Source: Dolomedes plantarius (taxonomy: Eukaryota; Arthropoda; Arachnida; Araneae; Dolomedidae). Taken from it: a stretch of 64,000 nt of DNA. The stretch spans positions 226,541,054 through 226,605,053 of the forward strand of contig OU015490.1 of NCBI GenBank assembly GCA_907164885.2. Direction: 5' to 3'. Positions 22,790-34,104 of the stretch are shown piece by piece (positions within the stretch are counted from its first letter, which is position 1; every line of letters begins with the position of its first letter). The notes under the pieces were generated by a model. The model worked only from the letters and a program-made list of their open reading frames with translations. It made no database searches and had not been told where the DNA came from. The position numbers and the translations under genes were made by a program.

Positions 22790-24064
22790 CACTGCTGGCC
22801 ACCCAAATTGCAACACCAATAAAGACAAGAGATATCACAACAAAATTTATTTTGTAGATAACATGTTGACCAAGTATCAAATGATTAAATTTATAGACTT
22901 CTGTGAAGTGTGGTTCCTGCCAAAATCAGTAGCCAGAGTAGCCGCCATTGTTGGAGATCACCACTGCCACATGCCTCGGCATTGATTCAAAGAGACTTTG
23001 GGTGAGTTCTTGGGGTACAGCAGACCAAGCAGCTTCCACACGTTGCCAAAGTTGATCTGCTGTGGCAGCTGGGGATGGAATCTGGGTTAATCGTAGAGCA
23101 ACCATGGACCACATGTTTTCTATCGGCGAAAGATCCGGAGAGCGAGGCGGCCAGGGAAGCAATTCAATCTGGCGATTGACGAAGAACCGTTGGACAATGC
23201 GTGCCACGTGTGGTCGCGCATTATCCTGTTGAAATATGGGTGTGGGCAAGCCCTGAAGGTAAGGAAGGACAACTGGCTCCAACACCTCGGAGATGTAGCG
23301 CTGGCTGTTTAAAGTACCGGCAATGCGTACTAGAGGTGTGCGAGAGTGATATTTAATACCACCCCATACCATAATACCCGGTGCAGGACCAGAGTGGCGG
23401 TGCATAACGCAGCTGTTCAGCATCCTCTCTTCACGGTGTCTCCAGACTCGAATGCGACCATCGTGGAGTTGCAGACAGAAGCGTGACTCGTCAGTAAAGA
23501 CAATTTCATTCCATTCTGCCGTCCACATCCTTCTGTCATCGCACCATTGGCGGCGGAGACGTCTGTGGTTCTGCGTCAAGGGTAGACAAAGCAAGGGACG
23601 TCTTGCGGACAGACCACTCTGCTGTAAACGGCGTCGAATGGTGCGCGCAGATACTGGATGATGCGTTACAGACTGCATGTGCTGTGCTATGGTTCGTGAT
23701 GTGACTAAGCGATCCGTCACTGCCATGCGCACAATTTGCCTGTCATCACGTGAAGTGGTGCGCTGAGGTGGATGTGATCGAACACGCCGGTCCGTCGTAC
23801 CCTCCTGCATCCAACGATCACATATCCGCATTACAGTTGTTTGGTTTCGTCTAACACGACTACCGATTTCCCTGAAAGATAATCCACAATCTCGGTAGGC
23901 CACTATCCTTCCTCTGTCGAACTCGGATACTTCATAAAAAGATGATCGTTGTTTTCGACGAGGCATAATTGATCGTTTTTTTGAAAAAACCACAAGAAAA
24001 ACACAATTGCCGAACTTGAAATCGTCGAAATCTCCAAGCCTTAAATAGCGCTTTGAAGTGGCGC
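22790..24064 (-). mobile_element. Tc1-family transposon (copy 2), one TIR missing
   Basis: The left end starts at 22790 after TA with CACTGCTGGCCACCCAAATT, the same as copy 1 at 4319. Similarity to copy 1 continues through the transposase and its upstream region to GTGGCGCC at 24064, then stops abruptly. The ~145 bp that should follow, including the right TIR, is replaced by a different sequence, the ~245-bp tandem repeat at 24069-24767. Confidence 0.92.
22926..23966 (-). CDS. Tc1-family DD34E transposase, open reading frame intact
   Basis: The open frame extends to ATG 23993 (355 codons), but I prefer the ATG at 23966 (MPRRKQRSS, 346 residues), because the related copy 1 starts at that position. 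The N-terminal ~110 residues hold two helix-turn-helix (paired-like) regions that bind the TIR, followed by an Arg-rich linker. The catalytic triad is visible: FTDESRF (Asp159), FQQDNARPH (Asp248) and SPDLSPIENMW (Glu283), with 34 residues between the last two, so DD34E as in Tc1. Length and motifs are typical of an active-type enzyme, the only intact transposase in this window. It would cut at TA-flanked ends in the nucleus. Its own element lacks the right TIR, so self-mobilisation looks impossible, while copy 1 at 4319 keeps both TIRs. Expression is unknown. Confidence 0.92.
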   Translation of the reverse strand: MPRRKQRSSFYEVSEFDRGRIVAYRDCGLSFREIGSRVRRNQTTVMRICDRWMQEGTTDRRVRSHPPQRTTSRDDRQIVRMAVTDRLVTSRTIAQHMQSVTHHPVSARTIRRRLQQSGLSARRPLLCLPLTQNHRRLRRQWCDDRRMWTAEWNEIVFTDESRFCLQLHDGRIRVWRHREERMLNSCVMHRHSGPAPGIMVWGGIKYHSRTPLVRIAGTLNSQRYISEVLEPVVLPYLQGLPTPIFQQDNARPHVARIVQRFFVNRQIELLPWPPRSPDLSPIENMWSMVALRLTQIPSPAATADQLWQRVEAAWSAVPQELTQSLFESMPRHVAVVISNNGGYSGY

Positions 24065-24068
24065 CAAA

Positions 24069-24767
24069 ATTGAAAAAAGACTAAAGCACAAACACCCATG
24101 GACATTAAAGCATACTTCGACACAAAACAATATGTCCCAAAAATATTGAATGAAATGTAATGCATCATTTTCTTTCTTAAGTAAAACAAAATTCTGAGAA
24201 TGTTAATGCAGTGGTCCTAACATATTTTGAAAAATAATTTTGACAAAAAGAGTAATGTATGATAACCATGATACCAGTAGGTGGTTTAAAAGCGTAATTG
24301 AAAAGCACAAACCATTGAAAAAAGACTAAAGCAAAAACTCTCTTGGACATTAAAGCATACTTACACAAAACAATATGTCCCAAAAATATGAAATAAAATG
24401 TAATGCATCATTTTATTGCATAAGTAAAACAAAATCCTGATAATGTTAAAACAGTGGTCGTCACATATTTTGAAAAATAATTCTGACAAAAAGAGCAATG
24501 TATGATAAACATGATACCAGCAGGCGGTTTAAAAATGTAACTGAAAAACACAAACCATTGAAAATTGACTAAAGCAAAAAATTCCTTGGGCATTAAAGCA
24601 TACTTTGACACAAAACAATACGTCCCAAAAATATGAAATAAAATGTAAGGCATCATTTTTCTTTCATAAGTAAAACAAAATTCTGAGAATGTTAATACAG
24701 GGGCTCTAACATATTTTGAAATATAATTCTGCAAAAGGAGTAATGTATGATAAACATGATACCTTGA
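24069..24767. repeat. ~245-bp tandem repeat, about 2.9 units
   Basis: Unit starts lie at about 24070, 24315 and 24558 (TGAAAANNGACTAAAGCA). Each unit contains, in order, GACATTAAAGCATACTT, CACAAAACAATANGTCCCAA, AAATGTAANGCATCATTTT, AGTAAAACAAAAT, ACATATTTTGAAA and GTATGATAANCATGATACC. Units differ at several positions. The array begins exactly where the Tc1 copy is truncated. Confidence 0.9.
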
Positions 24768-25084
24768 AATGATTAATGTGCAGTAAAATTATCTTTTTTT
24801 CCTTATATTAAAGTATTATTTCCTAATATATATATTAATATATTATTTCCTATTTTTAAAATATTATTTATAATAAAGTATTATTATAACTTAGTTATAA
24901 TACTTCACCATGCAATTTAAAATTCCTCTTTGTCTGTAACATATGTTATCCACACAATTTTTTATGTATAATAAAATAAAAATAATATAAGTATATAGAA
25001 TATTTCATTTGTTGTAGGAAAAGAGTCTTTTCTAAAGAGAAAAAAACAGTTTTATTAACTGTATGAATCTAGTAGTGTATTCCT
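24768..25084. other. AT-rich sequence
   Basis: Contains short TATATTA-type simple repeats near 24830-24880. Nothing else recognised. Confidence 0.5.
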
Positions 25085-25088
25085 TTAA

Positions 25089-25808
25089 GGGGATCGTGGA
25101 CTTTCAAATTACCAAAAATTGAGCAAAAATTGGAATTTTTTGGGGTGATGTATTAATATTTTAAAAACATGTAAATATTGGAATGAAATGCATTTAAAAT
25201 ATGTAGTGAAAAGTAAAATGAAAACTTGGTGGCTTTACAAAAGTTAGTATTAAAGGTAGGTGAAAAAACATGTTTTAAATGTATTTTTCTCAAAATGAGT
25301 AATTTCCAGATTTGCAAGTCTTTAAAATGCTCCTCGCGTCATAATTTTTGACGAAAGTTTATGAAATTTATAATAAAGACTTCTGTAATACATGAAAATA
25401 AAGTTATGTATCCATTTTAGGGTTCGAGGTCATTAAGATTATCAAAGTTTAACTTAAGTGTACAAAAGTACAAAAATTTCAAGAAAATTCAGAGTACAAG
25501 CATAAAAATATTTCCTGAAAATTAACTATTCAACGAAAGTACAAATAAAATACATAACTCTGTTCACAAAGTATTTATAAGCAATATAAATGCAAAATTA
25601 ATGGGAAAAGTTTAAAATTGAGTCGCAAGGAGCATTTTAAAGAAGGGTAATTTAATTTCAATTTTTTAATTATAAAATATATTTTAAAAAATATCTATAA
25701 AATTTTATAAGGTGTTTAATATTGTTAGACTTTAATGAATATATAAGCAAAGTTTCATATCTCTGTGGCAAAAATTTCAAAAATCGCTGTGAAAGGTCCA
25801 CCATCCCC
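25089..25808. mobile_element. TTAA-flanked non-autonomous DNA element, copy B
   Basis: TTAA at 25085-25088 and 25809-25812. The left end reads GGGGATCGTGGACTTTC and the right end, reverse-complemented, reads GGGGATGGTGGACCTTTC. The 720-bp interior matches copy A (363-1461) in reverse orientation but holds only one of the blocks duplicated there. No coding capacity. The two copies establish the family boundaries. Confidence 0.85.
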
Positions 25809-25812
25809 TTAA

Positions 25813-27035
25813 AATATAGAAAGGAAGAAGTGCATATATTCTGACACAGTAACTTTCAAAGCATGCGTAATAAAGTGTTTCGTCTTCTTTTCTTTTTTTT
25901 AGATGCATTTGGCACATATAAAAGAAATTCTTCTGAAAGATTTTTAAAAAGTTACAAAATATACTCTAAAATCCTACCATATTAATTATATATTTTATGA
26001 ATTACTCTTACTCAAAGTAATATAGTTTAAATCAAATATTTCTGGTTTTGAGCAGTATCTATGAGTTTCTTTACTTTTGAGCTCATACATTACTGGAAAC
26101 ATTACTTTGTTAAGTATGAAAATGTCATTAAAATCTCCTAATCAATTAAATATGATACATTACGTACAATTCTTTGATATAAATTTTAAAAAAATAGTTT
26201 ACAGGTAACGAATACATTTAAAAAACAAGCTAAGAAATCACATCATTTGACAACAGATTAAATTTGGAGAGAGCTCGAATAAAGTTATTTTAAATACATA
26301 TGGATCAGGGAATTGGACTGATTAAATAGATTTTTGTTTCATGAAATTTATGAATAGAAGGAAAAATAAAATTGTCTGAAAGTAATGTAAAATTTAATTA
26401 AAATCAATACTAACTTCTGAAGAGAAAGTTAGCATTACATTGGGGAGAAAATTATTCATTAAATTTTACAAAAAATAATTTGAAATATATATTTAAATTT
26501 CTGTAGCAACCAAAGTACAGAATATGTTTTATTCTTTAGGACAATTTAAAGTAAACAATGAGGAGATTCAAAGCTTACAGAAGAATATAATTTCTTGTAC
26601 GGAAAAGTTAAAGCAAAAGCATTTTAGGAATCTCTCTGAACAAAAGTTTTTCATAGATAAAAGTTTTAAAAATTTTTACAAAGCATATAATGATGTGTAG
26701 TGCTAGATTAACGTAAAAAGATTTGAAACATAGAAATGGAAAATAAAGGTATATCATAAAAGTATTCAAAGAACATAAAAGTGTTAAGATTTTTAGAGTA
26801 CTTTTTGTTTTGTAAATTAATGTGAATTGAAAAATTACGAAAAAGTTTATTAAAATCATTCTCTGTTGAAATAAATTTGAAAAGTTTGATAAAAAATTTC
26901 TTAGAGAAATTATTTGTCTGAAACGGATGGGAGAAAATAGAAAGTTTATTTTAATTTTATAGAAGGAAAAGGAAATAAAACACAAAGCTATTATTTATTT
27001 TGGTATTGATATAACAATCGACCTTCATATGTACC
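25813..27035. other. AT-rich intervening sequence
   Basis: No gene, RNA or repeat recognised. The 125-codon frame at 26608-26985 (minus) is rich in Phe, Ile and Leu with no domain, and is probably an AT-rich artefact. Confidence 0.45.
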
Positions 27036-27369
27036 CCAGTCAAAATAGAGCCGATTTTGACAAATGGCTAAAAAAAAATATGAAAGTTTTTAAAATTGTT
27101 GAGATGTTTGTTTGAGCATATTAATGAACATACTAAAAGTCCCCACCGATCAGACTTGAGCTTTCGCAGCCATCTTGGAAAATGTGTAGATTTTTTTTGT
27201 TTTTTGCAAGTAACTTCAGAAATATTTATTTTATGTAAAAAAATTCAAACAAAAATTGAAGAGCATTAAATTATGAACAAAAACATTATTTACATTTTAT
27301 TGTAAGTCTAACACGAACAAAGATAATTGACTTTGAAAATAGCGAACAATCACGCTCAGGACGCGGATG

Positions 27370-27404
27370 CGCGGGTCATCCCCATCGCGATGGGGGCATG
27401 ACCC
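27370..27404. repeat. GC-rich hairpin inside the long TIR
   Basis: GGGTCATCCCCATCGCGATG followed by GGGGCATGACCC folds on itself around CGCG. The same palindrome lies in the right arm at about 30192-30227. It is the only GC-rich block in the TIR and may be a transposase-binding or structural site (inference). Confidence 0.7.
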
Positions 27405-27728
27405 CGATGCCCCGAAGTATGTGCCCCGAAAGTCTTGCACACTCACGTTTGTCAAACCTCTACATATCAAAGCTCGAGTTAAAGTTGCAGCAACATCCAA
27501 TCCATTGTTATCAGGTTGTATTGTGAGGTTTGGTGGATTCTATCTTTTTATGTCATACCTAGGCTGCATTGGGTACATAATGGCTGGAAGTGGGTAAAAA
27601 TAATACTAAATTTAATGTATGTCAACGACGTCAGTAAAAAAAAAAATTTCCCGGCCATGCATACGCTAGAAAAATCCCAGCTCATTTACTTAACCAATCA
27701 GCTTTAGCAAAAATAAATTTTGACGCCA

Positions 27729-29420
27729 TGGATATATCTGATTTCAAAAGCAATAATCTCCATGAGTTGTTTAGATATTTTGCTACTGAACTACTATCAC
27801 TAGAAACCATATACGGACATACTCATATACGATACATCGAGATTAAAATGAGGAAGACTTTGAAGTAGTTGAAAGAGAATGGCCCAACTACATTCCTCTG
27901 AGTTCAGTACTTTGAAATGGTAAAGCTTATGAAAGCTTAATCACAGTCAATTGTGCGGTAAAAGTAAACGGTTTCAATACATTAGTAAACCCGTTGTTGC
28001 TTTTCCAGAGGATACAGATTGTTAAACAAAACGACGAAGAAACGAGTAGCATTTTATTTACGAGTAGCATTTTATGAGTTAGCTCCTTTTACATTTGCTC
28101 TTATTAATGAACCTGGCATGGGAGAGCGAACGGCATTGGCTAGGTACGACGTTTCTGAAGATCCAAACAAAGACCTTAACCTCCTGAACTGCGTCAACAT
28201 TGTGGGCAGTGGTTTTTTCCTACACCGTGTCAAATGGGTAACACAATTAACTTTTTCGGATGTTTGCACAAATTAAGTTAACCATATAAAAAAGCATTAT
28301 GGGACCAGCTGCATAGTCATTTTTAATGGCTAATCCAACACCAATAACAGTACAAAAAAATGGAAGAAAATCTACGTTCTATTGTGATAAAATGTAGACA
28401 TAAGTTTTGATGGAAATATGCGAGTTACCGTTCGGAAATAACAGTTCCTTTCAAATGAAAACAGCAAGAGCAAACTGATCAGCACACTATCAGCTGAGCT
28501 GGAAAACAGTGGAATTCGATTCTGACAATACAATGACGAAGCCGACATTTTCATTGTAAATACTGCAATTAATGAAGCATGATCTGGTAACAACATCGTT
28601 GTTATCATCGGTGAAGATGTTGACCACCTCGTTCTATTAACAGCTCTCACTCCTACAGAAAAGACATTTTCCTTGTCCAAACATGCAAAGGGAAAGCAAA
28701 GAAAAAATAACATTCGTCAAATAAAATACAATCATCTGGCCATACCAAAGTATCCTTTTTCTCCATGCGTTCAGTGGATGCGATACTACTTATGCAGCAT
28801 TCAACAAAGGAAAGAAAAATTGAGTAAAAATGTTCCAAAGTAAAGATATGGAACACGACGTGACAGTAGTTAATAAATGCAACTCATCGCATAATGATGT
28901 TGCTTAAGCAGGAGAATGCTTTTTTCTGAACTGGTATGGAGCACATCCCAGTGAAAAGTCCCTAAATAAGTTTAAGTGCAAATGCTTCGCAAAATTTGTC
29001 ACTAAAATAAAACCATATATTTCGTCTTTTCCCTCAACTGAGGAGACAGCCATGCGACATTCCTTTCGATTGTATCACCAAGTGCAAAAGTGGTTTGGAA
29101 ATGAGTAGAATCCTGAAGTGTGGGCTGGAAATGTCAAAAGAAAACCCTCATGCCCATCACAACTATGTATTAAGTGGCTCCCGTTTCAGTTTTAAGCATG
29201 GTGATTCACAACTGTAAGACTGACTGAGGAGAAAGATACGTGTGTCGGAAACAAGCATCAACTGCACAACGACCTACAATAACTGCATTGGGGTATGTCA
29301 CAATGACATACCCCATTGCAGTTATTGCACTGTAGATCACGGGGATCCAATAAAAGGAATTGATGAATGAGGTGGTGGTAGTTGACCCATAGACTATCTT
29401 TTCAAGACTGACGACGCGAA
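27729..29420 (+). pseudogene. Decayed gene of the long-TIR element (animal repeat family with SGCDTT motif)
   Basis: A likely original start is ATG 27729 (MDISDFKSNNLHEL), just inside the left arm. The best preserved frame, 28055-28276, reads FYELAPFTFALINEPGM and later LHRVKW. Around 28765-28810 another frame reads AFSGCDTTYAAFNKGKK, around 28940-29010 GAHPSEKSLNKFKC, and around 29050-29106 MRHSFRLYHQVQKWFGN, followed by the start of a Cys-rich tail (HNCKTD). I recognise this motif order (ELAPF, SGCDTT-F-KGKK, YHQVQ-WLGN, Cys-rich C-terminus) from repeat-associated genes found in many animals, but cannot name the enzyme with confidence. Several stops and frameshifts; no product expected. Confidence 0.6.
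29278..29326. repeat. 23-bp inverted repeat with a 3-base loop
   Basis: The arms are AATAACTGCATTGGGGTATG-TCA and its complement, separated by CAA, with one mismatch. It lies in the decayed gene where a Cys-rich tail would be expected. Confidence 0.9.
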
Positions 29421-30498
29421 CAATCCAGTACCGAAAAAAGCAAGACAACCATAAAGTAGGTAAGCTTAAAATATTATAAACAATGAAAATATGATAGTGA
29501 ATAAATCCAAGTTTATTACATTCGTTCATAAAATTAAAAATGATCAGTTATATACATACCAAAAACCATTAGTCCATTTTGCTTGTGTTTAAAGATTACC
29601 CAAATGAGGGAGAGGAGATAATTCAAAGGAGACCGCCTGCAACGAGACTTGGACGCTACATTCATAGTCAACCCGCATTTAAATAGTCAATATTTTGGTT
29701 CGTGTTGGGGTTACAACAAAATGTATTTAATATTTTTTGTACACAATGTAATGCTCTTTAATTTTGTATAAAAGTTTTTTTACATAAAGTTAATATTTCC
29801 CAAGTTATTTGCAAAAACACAAAAAAGGCATTCAAAATCTTTAAACAACTCATGGAAATTACTGCTTTGGAAATCAGATATATCCATGGCGTCAGAAATT
29901 ATTGTTGCTAAAGCTGTTTGGGTAAATAAATGAACTAGGATTTTTCTAGCATATGCATGGAAAGGATTTTTTTTTACTGACGTCATTGGCATACATCAAA
30001 TTCAGTATTTATTTTTACCCACTTCCAGCCATTATGTACCCAATGCAGCCTAGGTATGACATAAAAAGTTAGAATCCACCAAACCTCACAATACAACCTG
30101 ATAACAATGGATTGGATGTTGCTGCAACCTTATCTCGAGCTTTGATATACAGAGGTTTGACAAACGTGAGTGTGCAAGACTTTTGGGGCACATACGCGGG
30201 TCATGCCCCCATCGCGATGGGGATGACCCGTGCATCCGCGTTCTGCGCGTGATTGTTCGCTATTTTCAAAGTCAATAATCTTTGTTCGTGTTAGACTTAT
30301 AAAAAAAATGTAAATAATGCTTTTGTTTATAATGTAATGCTCTTTAATTTTTGTATTAACTTTTTTTACATAAAATCAATATTTCTGAAGTTACTTGCAA
30401 AAAACCAAAAAAGTCTACACATTTTCCAAGATGGCGGCGAAAGCTGAAGTCTGATCGGTGGCGACTTTTAGTATGTTCAAAAGTATGCCCAAACAAAC

Positions 30499-31851
30499 TG
30501 TAACCGTGATTGTTTAAATTAATTATAAAATGATTGGGAAGGAGAGTTATTATATTATTCTTATATTAATTATATTTATTAATTACGATTTTGATTCAGT
30601 AATTTATTGGTTCATGATTGTAGCTAGTACATTGATGTGCTTCCCAAATAATGGAAATAACTCTGGTTATATTGACAAATCAATTTATTGAATATTAACA
30701 CACATAAATAATACACTCCAAAATTACTCAATATTTCCTCCTGCATTTACACATTATTCATAACTTCATTCCTACTAAATTAATTCTTTACGACACCTAT
30801 GTTTGATTCATTCACTTATTATAACAATATTTCATACTGCATCTATACATATTATTTTCAACTTTACTCCTACTAAATTAATTCATATGTATATGCAAAA
30901 CATTATATTAAATTGTTGGTACGAATTATCGGTCAATTACTCAACATCTTATATTCAAAACTATACTCATCGCGCTCTTATCTTAATTATTATGACTACA
31001 CACTGAGAAGCAATGATACAATATAAAAGGGAAACGCAAAGTCGGTACCTCAGCAGATGACGGTAGAATCCCTCAGGGAAACTGGCACTCGTAATGATGA
31101 ATTCGTCGTCTTTATCATCACACGGCATTCGGGCATCTTCTTGTCTGGAATATGGCTCCGTCGTTCATTGCAGACACTCGGCATGGGACACTGGGCGCTC
31201 GACAACTTCTATCTCCAAACTTTTAATGCACTCAAATACGGCTACGTCGCTTATTGCAGACACTCGGCACGGGACACTTGGGCACTGTCAGCATCGGTTC
31301 CCTAACTTTTACTGCTCTCTCCTCATACGTCTATATGCATTGACACCACTTCTACCTCTCACAAACTTCTGACTGACTCTCACTTCTCAGGTTATCTCTC
31401 TGCCTTCACACTATTTTTTATTTCATATATTTTCTTACCAATGTCTCCGCCTCTTATAATTTCCATTGGTTATCTGGAAATTATCATGCCATCGCCATTC
31501 GTCCGTGCTGCCTCTCCTCAATCCCCTTTTACCAATGCGCATCGAGGGCGGGATTTATAAATTCTCCCTCAATTTTAACTTTTTCCCATGCTTTGGAAAC
31601 AAGCAGGGTGGGCTGTTTTATAGCCATCATAATTTTTCTTTTATTCTCTTCTTGCAACTCACTCTCTTCAACTTTTATCTTCTATTTATTGCTACAGACA
31701 CTATTTCTAAATTTCGTTCCGGTCTATGGCTTTCTTCCCTTCTCTTTTATTGCCCTGTTTCTTTCTTGCATTTAACAATTATTTTATTTTATTTTGTACT
31801 TTTCAATTCTCCTGTCCCTGGCCGTAACACTACTGTCATGTCCCTATGACA
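30499..31851 (+). mobile_element. Solo LTR inserted in the right arm of the long-TIR element
   Basis: The 1353-bp segment begins TGTAACCG and ends CCCTATGACA, and is flanked by a perfect 5-bp duplication CAAAC (30494-30498 and 31852-31856). Removing it rejoins the TIR arm precisely, since the left arm has the uninterrupted site around 27106-27116. A TATA-like TATAAAAGGG at 31022-31031 on the plus strand fits an LTR promoter. Two ~38-bp internal blocks (around 31160-31196 and 31243-31280, GCAGACACTCGGCA-GGGACAC) are repeated. No internal retroviral domain is present, so this is a solo LTR. A related longer copy lies at 47324-49842. Confidence 0.88.
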
Positions 31852-31915
31852 CAAACATCTCCACCAATTTTCAAAACTTTCATATTTTTTTAGCCATGAA
31901 ACCTATTTTGACTGG

Positions 31916-33032
31916 ACTAATATGTATTTATATAACTGTTTCAATGAAACAGTTCAAAGTGGCACATTAAAATGATTCTGAATGAATGGGAATTTATGTT
32001 AAAGCTAGAAAATTCTTATTTGCATTTAAAGAAGTTCTTAGATGGAAAATTATAGACACATAAAAACAATCTATTATCTGAGATAGGGAAATAAAGTATT
32101 TCTAAACTATGTATGAAAAATAAAGATCGCAATGTTGTACACGTAAAAAGACATTGACATCAATTTCTTGAAATTAATTCCTACTGATTTTGATATATCG
32201 ATTTAATTGTAAATTATATTTACAATTTGTATTTTATACATATTTGCTTTAATTTTTATTTATGATTTAGAATTTAGACGTTATCTCAAAATCAGTTGGA
32301 ATTAATTTCAAGATACTGATAGCGCTGTCGTTTTATGTGTAAAATATTTGCAGCCTTAATTTTAAAACATAAAATGACTTCTCTATCAGTTTCTTGAAAT
32401 TTATTCGAACTGATTTTGAGAAAACGATTTAAATGTAAATTAGCATTACAATTTGTACTTATTGCTACATATTTGTTACAATTTGTATTTATGATTGATA
32501 GTAATGACTAGTTTATATCTTGCATCTAATACACAATATTTTTATTATAATGTGTTTTTAGTAACTTATGTGAGAGCACAGTTTTTTTGCATATTCTAAC
32601 TCCATAGAAATAATTTAATGTCTGCAAGGGTTAACTTTCTGAACAGTTGTTTCAACAATAATTGTCACATGCAGAAAAGATATAATGTATGAAAGAGGTT
32701 CATCGCAAATAGAACCTACGAATTCTTTGAATAAGATGTAAATATAAAAGCATCGCGTCACATGTTCTTGATGCTTTTATATAGTACAAGGGTGGCCATT
32801 CTTGTAGTGTGTATTAAAGAAAGCGGGTCTAATCATATATCCAACTTATTATAAATAGGAAATGTACAGAATATAATAATATTTATTATTAGTTTTATGA
32901 AAAGTGAAAGAAGGAAACTGTAATCTGAGCTCGTCAAGAAACCCAAGTTAATGAATATTATATCTCACTTCGGATAAAAAATTAAGCTTATATTAATTCG
33001 GCAAACATGTTTCAATAAAAAGAAAATTTTAG

Positions 33033-33033
<1 letters not shown>
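31916..33033. other. AT-rich sequence holding a small inverted/direct repeat cluster
   Basis: Apart from the repeats at 32159-32480 nothing is recognised. Confidence 0.5.
32159..32480. repeat. Three related ~37-90 bp blocks, one inverted
   Basis: Block A (from 32159) reads ATCAATTTCTTGAAATTAAT. Block B (32284-32320) is its inverted relative. Block C (from 32395) is a direct relative, ATCAGTTTCTTGAAATTTAT. A and C continue into GATTTAA-TGTAAATTA and ACAATTTGTA. It may be a decayed MITE, family unknown. Confidence 0.75.

Positions 33034-33064
<31 letters not shown>
33034..33064. repeat. (TA)n microsatellite
   Basis: About 15 TA units. Confidence 0.95.
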
Positions 33065-33066
<2 letters not shown>

Positions 33067-33800
33067 TGCATACCATGTTATTAAAATTTAATGTTTTGTA
33101 ATTTAATTTTAATTATTACTATAATTTATGCCCATAGACATCTAGAAAACAAAAATTGATCACAATTTTCCATTGTTACAAGTATAATTTCAATTATTTA
33201 TCAAGTATGGAAGATATTACATTAAATACAGTAATATAGATAGCTTTATGAATTCAGACACGTTTCAGTTGAAAAAGTGATTTACTTTAACTTACTTCAT
33301 GAAATAAATCACGAAATAAATTTTCCTTTCCTTAACTTTTATTTCTATTGTCATGCGGGGAATATATATCCATAGTAAACATTTCATCTTTTTTCTATAA
33401 GCATCATATATTTTATGGAAATGTCAGCACTTTCCAGAAATGTGAAAAAAGAGTCTAAAAAGTAAAAATTATTGCGCAGTATCTTTCCTCTGGACATATT
33501 GTACCAGAGTTAAATTTTGAGTTCTGACATATATTATGTCGAAGTATCTACTTTTTCAAAACATGTCTCCCCGAATCAGTTGTTGTATCTGCTTCTATGA
33601 AGAACTCAATAGACATGTCGATAAAGAATAAGGTTTAAAAAATTTATAGTGATAAGCATAATTAAGAGATTTACTATATTTATCAAACTTAATCGAATTT
33701 TAGATCCCGTATTTACAAAACGTCTGGAATAGGAACCTGTATGAACAACATTCTCATGACAAAATCCAGTTCAATTTTAAAATAATGCTCGAAATTGCTT
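33065..33800. other. AT-rich sequence, nothing recognised
   Basis: No coding frame or repeat supported. Confidence 0.5.
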
Positions 33801-34009
33801 TTAACGTAGGATTACGTCCTTCCACAACGGACCTCCGGAAAACAAAATATCAGGTGTCCTACGTCATGAGTTATAATTTTGGCAGCGCATCAAACCCAGT
33901 CTGTGTCACTTGGGCAAGCAGTAAAACAGATAAACAGAAAAGTACGAAAATGCTTCAAAATGTTGACATACATATATATAAATACATAAATAAATAAATA
34001 AATAAATAA

Positions 34010-34104
<95 letters not shown>

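Larger units (their letters stand above)
27036..31915 (+). mobile_element. DNA element with ~700-bp terminal inverted repeats, split by a solo LTR
   Basis: The left arm (about 27036-27783) is inverted at about 29840-30498 and continues, after the solo LTR, at 31857-31915. Shared landmarks: CCAGTCAAAATAG at the tips, GGCTAAAAAAA-ATATGAAAG, CATACTAAAAGTC, CCACCGATCAGACTT, CCATCTTGGAAAAT, CTAACACGAACAAAG, CCCCATCGCGATGGGG, CAACATCCAATCCATTGTT, CTAGGCTGCATTGGGTACAT and GACGCCATGGATATATCTG. Without the LTR the element is about 3.5 kb. The centre (about 27725-29420, plus strand) holds a decayed gene. I cannot assign a transposon superfamily; the target duplication is unclear. Confidence 0.85.

Noticed and set aside
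24177..24734. Repeated minus-strand frames (68 and 108 codons) sharing FFQWFV-like text
   Set aside because: They are translations of the ~245-bp tandem repeat units; frame openness differs between units.
26608..26985. 125-codon minus-strand frame
   Set aside because: AT-rich, Phe/Ile/Leu-rich, no domain, no start context or neighbours to support it.
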